From NCBI RefSeq assembly GCF_027943255.1, contig NC_072893.1, positions 127,781,784 through 127,845,783 on the forward strand: DNA of 64,000 bases. The letters are read 5' to 3'. This DNA comes from Anastrepha obliqua (lineage: Eukaryota; Arthropoda; Insecta; Diptera; Tephritidae). Positions 1-10,950 of this stretch are shown here, one piece after another; the stretch's first letter is position 1; each line of letters opens with the position of its first letter. The translations under genes and the position numbers were made by a program. Under the pieces are notes generated by a model. That model saw only the letters and a program-made list of their open reading frames with translations. It was not told where the DNA came from and searched no databases.

Positions 1-122
1 GTATTTAAAAAAAATTATGACAATCGTCCATTTTTTCGGACTCACAAGGTATATAACCCATTAACAAAGGGGGCTCGGGCGCTCCGGAGCTTTCGAGAGC
101 AAATAGCTAGCAGCACACGCGA

Positions 123-371
123 ATGAAACGGAGCTGGGTTGGGTTTTTAGTGGGTGAGTCGAAAGGCAAGTCCCACACTTTTCGGCTTTCAATGCTTTGT
201 GCCACCTCAACAAAAAAAAAAAACACGCGAATGAAAGTGGCAAATAAGCACGCTAACGATAACACTCGAGAAGGTAGAATGCTACGTAGGCAACCGCAAA
301 TCGATATTTTGGAAGCTGCTATGACGGCTGAAGAACTTTTATATGACTCAGGAATAGATGACACAGTATAA
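123..371 (+). CDS. Unrecognised small ORF (82 codons), doubtful
   Basis: An ATG-initiated open frame of 82 codons ends at a TAA. I do not recognise it. The second half (from about residue 40) reads like protein, with a basic stretch followed by an acidic amphipathic tail ending in DSGIDDTV. The first half overlaps a poly-A run and looks like random DNA. The segment could be a terminal exon whose upstream exons lie left of the window, or chance. A short direct repeat (ACACGCGAATGAAA) occurs just before the ATG and again at about 224-237. No homology is claimed. Confidence 0.15.
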   Translation: MKRSWVGFLVGESKGKSHTFRLSMLCATSTKKKNTRMKVANKHANDNTREGRMLRRQPQIDILEAAMTAEELLYDSGIDDTV

Positions 372-1639
372 GTAATTAAATAATTCGTATAAATCGATAG
401 CAAAACTTTAAATGCGTTTTGCTCAAAACTATGTTTTTTGAACTGGTGATCACTGTAACTTAAAAACTGCTTGATAAAAGAACATAAAAAACTCGTGCCT
501 GATCGAAGAATTTTTTTTTCAAAAATTTCGATTTTTTTAAACAACTAATTGTTGTATTTTTTCTCGAAAATCTGAAAAATATTTCCTGCGGCCGCCATTT
601 TGTTAATTGTGAAAAACAAAGTAAAAGCTTATCGATTATCTATTGATATAACTAATTTCTCTTGCCCGATGAATTTTAGATGAATCTCCAAGGACTTGTG
701 ATGATCACCGCAAGGGACTTCTGAAGAAACGGGCTCCACACAAACAGCGATAACTTTTACAATTATTAATTTTTTTTTTTTTTGAAATTTTGCTTAAGTC
801 GAGTCGAAACATGATGTATTAATGCTATGTTTTTATTTTTGTAAAATAAAGCAATTGACTAGCAAAAAAGAATGATAATTTTTCGGGCCCCTGACTACCC
901 CTAACCACTTAAAACAGGTATTTCATCTATGCGCCACTGGCTACCGCTTGGCGAAAAGAAGAGGCCTCAATTAAGAATTTTGCTTATGATTCCGATGTAA
1001 ACGTAGTATAACTAAAAATCCCTGCAGATTTTCATATAGTACAATTAAATTTGTTGTCTGCACACTTTCCACACGTTTATTACGAATCGTAGTAGGTAAA
1101 TATATGCGATTCACATGATTAAGAATAAAAATACGTATACACACAATTGCATTGATATGCACATACAAGCAAATAGGCATCTGTAAATTATTTGTAAGAA
1201 TTTTCACAAAACGAGGACACATTTATTCATTATATTTTGTAAAAGGCGCAACGCCATAGGAAACACACTGCCAGCCAACCGACCATAGGTATAGCCTGCG
1301 AGCTGCAATACAGTGAAACAGGCTGAACGTAGAAAGTCAATAAAGTTCAAACAATTAATTATATGCGGGTGTATTTATTCAATACAAGATAAGTATGTAA
1401 TTATTTCAAAGCAACAACAGACGAAACACCTACACATTTATACCTATGTACATTCATAACAGCAGAGTTCGAATAATGAGAATGTAATTACAAATAAATT
1501 GGAAATCGTAGCGATAAGGCAACGATTAGACGCATTTAAAAATAAACAAAAAAAGAGCAAAAAGGCGCTCAAGTAAGTCTATAGATGGGAACAATAAAAA
1601 TAAAGAATAAAGTGTACTACACCGCACATGAAATTTATA
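372..1639. other. Non-coding AT-rich DNA
   Basis: No gene is seen. There are poly-A/T runs, and a GC-rich spot at about 590 reading GCGGCCGCCATTTTG that resembles a motif inside the palindrome at 24933-26919. This suggests a decayed element, but no termini were found. Confidence 0.4.
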
Positions 1640-1668
1640 GGTTAAGTTAGGTTAGGTTAGGTTAGCCT
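1640..1668 (+). repeat. Short GTTAG/TTAGG-like repeat
   Basis: Four imperfect copies of GGTTA lie in a row, next to a decayed retrotransposon fragment. They are too short and too internal to be telomeric. Confidence 0.6.
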
Positions 1669-2027
1669 GGTTGAAAATAAACCACGCATAGACCTTTTGG
1701 TCCTAGCGATTCCAAATGGAGTTTCAAGTTAGACTGAATAAGAAATGTATCAGAACGTCATGCATTTATTTGGACAAATTCGAACATGACGTTCCCATTG
1801 AAATGGAGGCAATATTTAACATGTTCGTTCTTGTTTATTTGAGAGCAATTTGTATTAGCTGCAACCGAACAAATAATTTCAATATTGTTGTGAACCTTAT
1901 TTGGGATGCACAACCACATAATGGCAGAAAAAGAGAATACATTTTAGCGACAGTTTTGAAGCAAGTAGTGATTTTGATCAATGTGATGAAAAACTTTTTA
2001 ATATAATAATAATAGCAATAAGTATCA

Positions 2028-2490
2028 CTATGCTATGGGGGAAATGGCAACTGTTTTCCAAACGGAAATTTTTGCCATCCTGAAAGTAGCCGAATGGATA
2101 ATCGAGAGGAGATGGAGCGGGAAACAGATTGGAGTTTTCAGTGACAGTCAGGTCCTGGACTGAAGACCATGGAGAACGCGAAGCAAGCCTCAAAGATTGT
2201 TCGCAAGACAAAACAGGCTTGTACTTCCCAGAATACTCCGGTGTTCAAGAAAAAGAATGAATTGGCCAACCGTGAATCAGCGGTTCCCCCACAAGGGCCA
2301 GAGCGAATAATTGGAATCAGTTACGCAGGTATCATGAATTGGATCAGCGATTATGTACGCAATTTACATAAAGATCATTGAGGACCCAATGTGCCTGTCT
2401 TGCTTGGAGGAGGCGGTCAGTAATGAGCATTTTCTCTGTGAGTGTCCTGCCTTTGCTAGAGCAAGGCTTTTTTTGGCAATATTAATTGCC
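2028..2490 (+). pseudogene. Decayed non-LTR retrotransposon: RNase H and zinc-knuckle tail
   Basis: An open stretch from 2044 contains two RNase H signatures: FQTEIFA, with the catalytic Glu, and VFSDSQ, with a catalytic Asp. It then hits a TGA. Further on, another frame reads CLSCLEEAVSNEHFLCEC, a CCHC-type zinc knuckle of the kind that follows RNase H in I/R1/LOA-type LINEs. Stops and frameshifts interrupt the rest. This is the 3' part of a dead LINE. The exact ends and clade cannot be fixed from this piece, and no reverse transcriptase is visible next to it. Confidence 0.7.
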
Positions 2491-3684
2491 TAAAATTTAG
2501 GAGTATTTATGATGAATAATATGAAATAAATGAATTGTGGCATAAAATCTACAACTTCTAATTGCTCACAAAATTAAATGTGCTCTAAACGCAGAATTTC
2601 TATCAAATAAATGTGCACCGAAAAGGTTAAGTACAGAAGCCGATACCATTAGGAAGAAAGGTGTAGAGATATAGACGAATGGTTACCAGTTAGGAATTAC
2701 TGAAAGAAAAACGCTGCATGTTGATGAGGGAATTCCGCAGGTGACTGATATCTGAAACTAAGAACTTCTCAGATTTAGTTATAAAATAAGAGCCAAAATA
2801 ACTAATTCGAAGACTTGTGAAAGTAAAATAGCCACGAGGTAGATGCTGAGTTGATTCAAACTCCCATTCGAACTACATAAAACTACTGGACACAAAGGGT
2901 TCGAAATCATGTTGAGTTTAAAAGTGAAAGTTATACTGTTTGTTTTTGATTTTCAATAAATGTCTAAGGCCTGTTTCGGTCCAAAGGATGGCTTCAAGAT
3001 GGCGTAGTTGGTGTGCAAATAGCGTGCAAGCAATATGATTATAGGGCGCTTCACGGGAGCGCAGTTTTCGGCTTAATTGGGCACACTACAGCGCGCTCAA
3101 TATTAGAAATTATAATTTCAATTATGTAATTAAATTTATAACTGGATTTATAAATATGGATGTATGTACATATAAGTATATGTAAGTATGTATAGGAATT
3201 GCTGAGTAATCGCTGTATAAAATAAATTCTAAATTGAACCAGCTTATAACTTTTGTTTTAATTAACATAAATTATATATATAAATACATATATATACGTT
3301 TATATTAATTTCATTGAGGCAGTCCCTGAACAGATCGATTATGACCAATTTTTAGTTTTGCTTTTTACGTGAGTAGATATTTTTGCTTTGTTCTTTTTTT
3401 AGAACAGTCGATTTATTGCGCATCACTTATTTTATTATTTTAACATTCATTTAGAACATTTACGGAGGTTTCTTTTATTTTCGTCATTAGACAGGCAGCT
3501 GGCAGGTTTGTGCACCAGCGCTTATTATTTTACATCTGAATTTATTTTAATGATTCAAATTCAGACAATTTAGCAGATAATAAGACTGCAACACTTGTGC
3601 AAATAATATACAGTTGTACTATAAAATAGCAATTTTTCTGAATTTCCTCATTTGACAAATTGTGTGGAAAGGAAATAAGTTATA
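2491..3684. other. Non-coding DNA
   Basis: There is no supported gene. A short GC-rich patch lies at about 3020-3100 (cacgggagcg, cagcgcgctc). The rest is AT-rich with TATG microsatellite runs near 3160-3190. Confidence 0.4.
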
Positions 3685-4042
3685 CAGGGTGCGCGAGTTT
3701 TTACGTTGGTATGTAAACGCTGAATAACTTTGTCATCTACCAACCGATCGACTTCAACATATGAGTATGTACATATTTTCGATCCATCAATTCAGTACAA
3801 CTTCAACCATGGATCGCTTTACACCGAAACAACCGAAATCGACGCTATAAAACCTGAAATGCTTGACAAGGTGATGACAAACGCAGAAAAAGATCGCAGT
3901 ATTGATATTCTATTCAAAAAATAGTTTTAATAAATTGTAAATAACCAAACCAAATAAAAATACCTCACGTATACAAATCAGTTTTTTTTTTTTTCAAAGT
4001 TATTCAATGTTTTCATACCGACATAAAAGATGGCGCACCCTG
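3685..4042 (+). mobile_element. Short mariner-type MITE made by internal deletion
   Basis: The element is about 358 bp and is flanked by TA dinucleotides (3683-3684 and 4043-4044). Its imperfect terminal inverted repeats of about 55 bp start CAGGGTGCGC and include TGAATAACTTTG. Inside, the plus strand begins a protein at about 3810 reading MDRFTPKQ, typical of the start of a mariner-type transposase. About 40 nt later, in another frame, it reads LDKVMTNAEK, which is typical of the C-terminus. The whole catalytic core is missing, so this is a non-autonomous deletion derivative. The family assignment rests on the termini and these two short peptides. Confidence 0.75.
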
Positions 4043-4044
4043 TA

Positions 4045-5040
4045 CATACATACATAGGTACATTTCTATAAAATTATTTCGTTTAATCATCTAAAAACAA
4101 TGTTTCGGAATGAAAATTTAATAAAAATTTAGTTTAAAAACAAATTGTAATTAGATTAAAAAAAAATCTATTAAATTAAAAAAAAAATTAAATTAAATTC
4201 AATTAAATTAAATTAAATAAATAAAAATTAATTAAATGAAATTATACACTATAAATATTTGAAAAACATGCTTTTTATGAAATAAAATTTATTTATCGTT
4301 TCGAAAATCTTTTTTAAAGTTGAACGCTGAGTACGTACGATTAATCGTTTGAACTACTGTAAGACATTATGCATGCCATCTATGCGAATCCCGAACAGCC
4401 ACAAAACACAGTACAGTCACACTCATAGTAAAACAACAGCAACAACTGACAAAAGTGAGAAAGGAAGAAATGCCATTTTTGTATAATAGCAAGCAGCAGA
4501 TCGGTCACCGGTTGTGGGATGCGTTGCAAAACACCGGCTGTGACCAGCAAATAAACAGTAACACAATTGTAACACTACATACATGCATACATACGTCCAT
4601 GCAAATGTCCGTCGAATGATGTTCGGTTCAAGGTCAAAAAGGTTTGGATGTGTATGTGGTGCGAAATTTTTTTCAAAAGATGCATTGGACAAACGTACAA
4701 ACACCTATGTATATAAAAAATATTTCGACAATCAAGCATTCGCTAGGTTTGTATATATAAAAGTACCTAGCTAATTTTATAAAAATATACAGTGGAAGGT
4801 GTGTGTATGTAGTTTTTAGGTATTGTATTTGTAGCAGAGCACGCTCCAAACGCATGGCTTGAGCAGCTAATAATGTAGGCGGTGCATAAATGCTTGGGCC
4901 GATTGCCGGAATGGACACTCAGTCGGAGGAGAGGGATGACTGAATGAATGATTGTGCCGCTCAGTCATTGCGGTAATTTCTTTTTATCTGGCACTGTATA
5001 CTCACATACATATTAAGGTAGGTAGGATACCTACGTAAGG
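4045..5040. other. AT-rich non-coding DNA
   Basis: There are TTAAA-rich low-complexity runs at 4140-4240, then unremarkable sequence. The open frames at 4423-4918 look like chance. Confidence 0.4.
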
Positions 5041-5350
5041 CGGCCGCCGTAGCCGAATGGGTTGGTGCGTGACTACCATTCGGAATTCACAGAGAGAACG
5101 AATGGTCCGAATCTCGGTGAAACACCAAAATTAAGAAAAAACATTTTTCTAATAGCGGTCGCCCCTCGGCAGGCAATGGCAAACATCCGAGTGTATTTCT
5201 GCCACGAAAAAGCTGCTCATAAAAATATCTGCTGTTCGGAGTTGGCTTGAAACTGTAGGTCCCTCCATTTGTGGAACAACATCAAAACGCACACCACAAA
5301 TAGGAGAAGGAGCTCGGCCAAACACCCAAAAAGAGTGTACGCGCCAATTA
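5041..5350 (+). mobile_element. tRNA-derived SINE, full-length copy
   Basis: The head resembles a tRNA gene. A perfect A-box (TAGCCGAATGG, 5050-5060, fits TRGYNNANNNG) and a near-consensus B-box (GGTCCGAATCT, 5104-5114) form an internal RNA polymerase III promoter. A body of about 230 bp follows, ending near CGCCAATTATATATG. Related copies or pieces lie at 15140-15215 (tail), 41881-42031, 44926-45862 and 63593-63655. It is not a functional tRNA because the cloverleaf is not maintained and the body is far too long. Such SINEs depend on a partner LINE for retroposition. Confidence 0.85.
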
Positions 5351-5362
5351 TATATGTATATA

Positions 5363-6003
5363 AAGGGTCCGCCATATAACTTTACGGAATTAAAAATGCT
5401 ATAAAAAAGAAACTACTCAATATTTTTCAAAACTGTTTTTTTTTATTTTGATGTTACAATCCTTCCGGTTAATGATGGAACACAACTTCATTCATATAGC
5501 TGCCTCGGCTAGCCATGCACCATCCCATACGATCGGTCCAATTTTTCAACACATTTTCGATTGTATGCGGCTGTATTTCAGCTATGACATCGCGTATGTT
5601 GGTCTTCAGTGCATCAATTGTTGCTGGTTTGTTGGCATAACACTGGTCTTTGAGCAACAACAATATTTTCGGGTGTACGCACGGTTTTTGGTCGGTCACG
5701 CGTTGGTTTATCAATAAGCAACCCAGTTTCTCTTACTTTTTTCGCAAAGTAACGCACATACGCTTCATTCGGTGTTTTTCTTCTTTCCATTGCCGTACGT
5801 AATTTTCGTACACATTCTGCAACATTACCATGATTTTCAAAGTAATGTCGCAACATTTCCCAGCGTTCTTTGAGCGTATACACGACCATTTTCGTTCAGC
5901 GGAAGAATAAAACTAATTTTCTGTCAAATCAGATGACAGCTAAGTGTTACCATTCTTCAAATAATATTTAATTCAAATCCGTAACGATAGATGGAGGGCC
6001 CTG
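5363..6003 (-). mobile_element. Mariner-type deletion derivative with fused transposase ends
   Basis: The element is 641 bp, flanked by TA (5361-5362, 6004-6005), with 26-bp imperfect inverted termini (GGYCCKCCATMTA...TTACGG). On the minus strand a start at 5889 encodes an N-terminal helix-turn-helix region (KERWEMLRHYFENHGN, then RPKTVRTPENI). A few codons later, in a different frame, comes a C-terminal region (LKDQCYANKPATIDALK, then NVLKNWTDRMGWC, ending EVVFHH). The DDE core between them has been deleted. It is therefore non-autonomous but keeps sequences coding for both ends of the protein. It sits directly beside the SINE at 5041-5350. Confidence 0.8.
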
Positions 6004-6005
6004 TA

Positions 6006-7232
6006 TATAGGTACGTTTATTTATTTTATTTTTTTCTTGTGTAGTATTTAATTAGAAGCGGAGAAATTAAGATGCAGGAAAAAGCGCAAACCACTAACAA
6101 CTGTATGCTAAATAGAAAGTTAAATAAAGGCAATGGATATTCAAACAAACATACAGTATTGTACCATTTTTTTTCATAAACTTTGCTTAAATTGGGCAAA
6201 ATTAAGGCTACATTTAAGCAAGAAATTTCTGCTTCTTTTAATTGAATTCTTTGCGCCTGATTTTAATTGTGTTTAATACTGATTAAGGGGGTACATATAA
6301 ATATCACTTTTTGTCAAGCTTGAGCTTTCTTTTCGCAATTTTTTTGGGTTTCAGTATTCTAAATAATTCTAAAGTGATTGCTACAATATTTTAATTAATT
6401 TAATTTTATTTATAATGAACCATTGTAAATATTTCATACCGGAAAAGAAATCTCTTATATACTGAAATAGCGAAAATAGGGCTTTGTTCTCCAACAGTGG
6501 TATAGAACGTTGAAAATAAATATTAGTGTTCTCTGGGCAAGAGTGGCGAAGCATATTCTTTTAAGTCAGCAAGGAAAATAATGCCTGGTCTAGATGTTTC
6601 CAGGAGATACATTGAATTTCGTCATACGTTTGCAAAAGCGTATCAAGACAAATCTTTTCAATTTTGAAAATCCGTTCTTTGGGTTTATTATATAAAAAAT
6701 TTAAAAAAATTCAACAAATTTTCAACTAAATTTTGAATTTTTGAAATATTTTCGGGTACACAGTAACTTTTACTAGTTATTACTGAATAATTACAAATTA
6801 TGTACGCAGTTTTATTTGAAACTTAAAAAAATTTTATCGTTCTAATTAAAAAAAAAAAAAAAAAAAATAGGTATGAACTGAAGCTCCAAATAAATTTAAG
6901 ACGAAAAAATAAAATGATTCAACATTTTCAAGCGATACAAATTTATTGTATTATTTAAAAAAAATGCATGTTAGTGCTAACAAGTAGCAAAAATAGAAAC
7001 AATTTATTGAGCAAGAAAATCAATTTTTTGTAGTAAAAAATAATATACAAAAATTACGCACTAAAATCGCTAATTTCCAATGGAAAATCTACAACTAAAA
7101 ATAATTATTATTCGTTAGCGAAAATCTAAACGAGTAAGGAAGTGCTAAATTCGATTTGGACATAAATTAAATTTCATATTTTAGTAAAATTTAATTGGTG
7201 TTGGCTGTTAATTTTTGTACTAAAACTCATAG
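6006..7232. other. AT-rich non-coding DNA
   Basis: No gene or recognisable element was seen. There is a poly-A run at 6848-6867. Confidence 0.4.
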
Positions 7233-7245
7233 ACAATGCTACAGT

Positions 7246-7442
7246 CGGCATGTGATGGTATCCCGTACAATACTCCCCACCTATTCAGATGCCTTCTCGA
7301 ACCCTCTCACCTAACACCCCTCGCCTTCTGAACGTAACCTGTCGAAACAGCACACTTCTTGGGTCTTTGAGTTGAGTTAGACAATGACGAGCGGTGACTA
7401 GGCCGCTCTGGCAGGACCTAGTGAACTGCTACAACAAAAACA
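7246..7442 (+). mobile_element. Short retroposon with CAA-rich tail (copy 1)
   Basis: An insertion of about 197 bp ends in CTGCTACAACAAAAACAA. It is bounded by a 13-bp direct repeat, ACAATGCTACAGT, at 7233-7245 and 7443-7455, which is a clear target-site duplication of retroposition type. A diverged copy in the same orientation lies at 8945-9165. The shared blocks include CACCTAACACC, GAAACAGCA, a GACAATGACGA-type block and CTGGCAGG. It may be a SINE or the 5'-truncated tail of a LINE. No coding is visible. Confidence 0.75.
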
Positions 7443-7499
7443 ACAATGCTACAGTTATAACTTGCAATATCAGACGGACAGATTTCTGATTTAAATGAG

Positions 7500-7640
7500 G
7501 TAGACAGCAATGCGTGTACTAAGTTTTATAAACATTTCAAGAAACTGGTTCTGTCGAGGATAGAAAAAAGCAGATAGACTGGCAGATCAAAAACTGGACG
7601 TTCTATTGAGAATATTGCTACTGTAGCGCTAAGTGAATCG
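7500..7640 (+). pseudogene. Relic of a mariner-type transposase N-terminal domain
   Basis: Two adjacent frames read TGSVEDRKK and then GRSKTGRSIENIATVA. This matches the linker between the two helix-turn-helix motifs of mariner-like transposases (TGSV-DR----GRP--GRS-ENI). Frameshifts and stops surround it. Termini were not found. Confidence 0.5.
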
Positions 7641-7649
7641 ATTGTTTGG

Positions 7650-8944
7650 CAGATTTTACCTGTAAACGTGGATATTTAAATAATGTAATTTTTCACATTC
7701 AAGTGTTAAGAGCCGTTTGTTTGGAAAAAAAATACTTAAATCTGAAGTAATCTAAATTTGTACATGTTTTATTTTAAAACAACACCCAGGCGCGTGTTTT
7801 GAAAAACCCACTCGCTGATATCTGAGGAGATCTTGATGGGAAAATTTTGAAATAATTACCAATCCCTAAATTCGTGAGCTTTAAATGCTGAACAGGAAAT
7901 GATAAAAGTGGTGTAATGGAAAAAGTGGCATCACGTGGTCCACATAGTACGCAACTTAGTTTTACATCCATATTATATATGTATGTATTTCAGTTGTAAG
8001 TATATATAATCATCAACTAATGCAAACAAATATCTACTCTAAATAGTTTATTATTACATTTATCATTTGTTGATTTGGGCTTCTGTTGATTTAAGACCCC
8101 CGAGAAACTATTAGCGAAAAATGGTTAGCACGAATAACAACAAAAAATAGAACACACTGAGCAGTAAAACTAGAAGAGTAAGTAAGGTGGTCTTGTTTTC
8201 CAGAATATTTAATATAGTACACAAACGTTTATTGCGTTGTATATGCATATGTATGTATGTATTCCGCTAAAATTACTTAAGCAAATATAATTGTAGTAAA
8301 TTGTTTGCATTTTCCTCTTTTAGTTTTTGTTACAAGACCGCCTGACGGCCGTGTGATTGGTGAATGCACGATGTACGCGTACATATATATATATGTATGT
8401 ATGTATGTATATGTATATGTATGTAAGCAAGCGTAGATAGGTGGTATAGGCATTTAGGCAACACGTAGTTACCTTTTTTATAAGCCTGTCATTGCGATAG
8501 CTCTATAATCACATGATACATTTTGTAAAACCTTTTATGACGGGGTATTACTTGTACTCACAATGATTCAAAGCTTTGTAAGCAAATATGATTTTGTAAA
8601 ATTTCCATTTTTTATACAGGACTTTATCTCACATTGGAAAATACATGCACGATAACTGCTTGAGGGTGATGACTGAAATCATTACATACACTTTACTCAT
8701 TTCCCCTTTGAGATAAAATTCAAATAGTATTGCCTACCATGAGGCGCTACGCAAATCAAAGAGGGAAATTCCTGCAAAGTATATGTTCACATACGACTAA
8801 TGAAATACATATGTATATTTACTAATGTGGAAGTACTATTAAAAGACCTTAATCTTACTCTGTACTATTGATGTAAATAGATAAATAAATAATAAATTTA
8901 AAAGTTTAGGAAAGACGCTAACTCCTGATCTTAGCACAATTACG
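7650..8944. other. Non-coding DNA with TATG microsatellite
   Basis: No gene was seen. A TATA/TATG microsatellite lies at about 8380-8425 and poly-purine stretches occur nearby. Confidence 0.4.
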
Positions 8945-9165
8945 TTCAGTATATTGCGGCCCGACATACTCAGCATACCGCGCCCGATACTAACCACCTA
9001 TATGTCCCCTTAAACTCACCCACCTAACACCTCTCTCCCGTTGGACCCTACCAGAAACAGCATTTTTCTTAGGACTACCGTTTAATGTGACAGACGATGA
9101 CAACCGGTGACTACACCATACTGGCAGGGCTTAATGAACTGCTACAACAACAGCAATAGCAATAA
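8945..9165 (+). mobile_element. Short retroposon with CAA-rich tail (copy 2)
   Basis: This is a diverged relative of the element at 7246-7442. It shares the order of blocks CACCTAACACC, GAAACAGCA, GACGATGACAACCGGTGACTA-type sequence, CTGGCAGG and GAACTGCTACAACAAC. The target duplication is not clear, so this copy is older or the ends are eroded. Confidence 0.6.
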
Positions 9166-10074
9166 CGCCAATTTTTTTAAAATAACACTACTGTAAATCA
9201 GCATTTTTGTACCTGAATATCTACCATATAATCCTCTTTTTTACAGTGATTAATGCTTAAAAGTTTTGGTCATATTATTATCAATATTCTATAGTAGCAT
9301 CACATAAGGAACATTTCATTCCAGTGGAGTGGAACATTTTGGCTTCGCTTTTTGCGGATATATTGCAACCCTGGTTTTAAGAAAAGTCCACAAAGCCATT
9401 ATATACCCAAAAGTGTTTCTGTCAATTACGAGTAATCGCTTATATCGATGGATTTCTTAGAAAATTGCCTTTTGTGGAATATTTTAGTCCTCAAATCTCT
9501 GATCTAAAACCACTAACCAATTGACGTTTTTTCACAAAAATGTAACCAGAAACATGAGGTCTATCTTTTTAAAAAGTTTATATTGTGCAAAAATAAATAC
9601 ATACATATGTACATATAAGAAATGGCAAGTAGCGAGTAGCAAACACGATTCGTTCATCTGTCCTATGTAATACAAACATGTCGAAATCTGTGAGCAGTAC
9701 TCGGGTTGGTGCGTTAGAGTAAGTCCATGCCCGCGAGCGCTGTTTGTTCAAAATCATTAAGTGGTTAAAAAAGGCTTCAAATTCACCTGTACAAAGGGAA
9801 GCTAAAGGGTTAGTTAGAATCTTTCACAAAAATGATCCTTGAGAAATTCTACTTATTAGCAATATAATTACTATCAAAAATCGATTTTTAGCACTTTTTA
9901 CATGTAATATAAAAATTTATGTAACCAACATTTGGAAACTTTGACCTACTGTAAACAAAATTTAGCCCTTCTTGAACTATAACTTTTTTTCTACTCATTG
10001 TGTTTTGTTTATTTCAGGATTATGTTTTGCTCATTTTCCTGTTCTAAGACAACATTCTAAATTGGCTCACGTAA

Positions 10075-10400
10075 AGAAAGAAAAAACTACCCCAATTGTG
10101 GTGAAACAACTGGTTCTGCATTGCTCGTCAAAAGGTTTTTAGCCAAGTACAGCATGCCAGTGTTAGGCCAGTCATCTTATTCGCCGAATTTTGAGTAGTG
10201 CAAATTCTACCTGTTTGCTAAGGTGAAATTTGCATTAAAAGGAAGAAAACAAGATTTTAGTTGTCCTTTAAGATTGTGAGGAAGGTTGCCAAAAGAGCTG
10301 ATAGATTAAGATAATATTTCCAATATTTTTCGAAAAATGAAAGATTGACTTAGTACTTGTGTGGAGGAGCGTTGGGCAAAGTTAATTCGGTCAAAAAGGT
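10075..10400 (+). pseudogene. Dead mariner transposase, C-terminal part
   Basis: One plus-strand frame, broken only by stops, reads ALLVKRFLAKYSMPVLGQ, then SYSPNFE, CKFYLFAKVKFALKGRK, and finally LSTCVEER. This is the block order of mariner transposases (HTAL-VK-FL, YSPDLAPCDFYLFPK, then the C-terminal cysteine region). The SPDL-PCD catalytic block has been altered to SPNFE-stop-C. At least four in-frame stops make it non-functional. The element's inverted termini were not identified. Confidence 0.65.
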
Positions 10401-10789
10401 ATATTTCTTTGGCGATACACATGAGGGTAGTGTTAGTTTGTTGAAGTAAATATTCATATAATAATGGCACATGTGGTACACATACATACATACATACATA
10501 CATACATGAACAATATTTTGGAATCTTTATTTTTTATTTATTTTCAAAATTTATTTTGAAGTGAAATTTCTTAGGCGTCGATGGACGCGCGAGAATGGAG
10601 AGTAAAATTTCAAGGTCATGCAACGTTTTGGGCATTTTCGTTCCGCGAGAGAAAAAAATGATATAACGTAGAGGAAAAGGAGAGAGAGAGAGCTATACCT
10701 TATATTTATATATCTTAGATACACTTTAGGCTATTTTTCCTGAATTTTTTTCTTGTGGTTGCTAATTTCTAGTAAGAAATAACACTGCC

Positions 10790-10950
10790 TAGTTTTTGGC
10801 CCTTGTTTGTTGGTGCAAACTTGTAAGAAATATATTTTTGGTGCCTATTTTTTGGCGTTATATTTCTTTGGTGCCTACTGTTTGGGGCGCTTTTTGGTCT
10901 CAATTTTTTGGCGTTTATTTTTGGTGCCTACTTTTTGGCGCTTATTTCCA
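10790..10950 (+). repeat. Degenerate short tandem repeat (TTTTTGGYGCC-type)
   Basis: About five imperfect units alternate TTTTTGGTGCCTA and TTTTTTGGCGTTTA. The long open frame over it (10796-11251) is a by-product of the repeat and of pyrimidine-rich sequence. The sequence on either side (GAGA run at about 10680, TCTC run at about 11211, and a short ATG frame at 11542 opening MALKSSSHGNPARNN) might be the leader of a retroelement, but no enzyme domain is present. Confidence 0.45.

Noticed and set aside
1640..1668. Telomeric TTAGG repeat
   Set aside because: There are only about four units, it is internal, and flies lack this telomere type. It sits at a retrotransposon relic.
5041..5115. tRNA gene
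   Set aside because: A- and B-boxes are present, but the sequence recurs with a SINE body and does not fold into a convincing tRNA.
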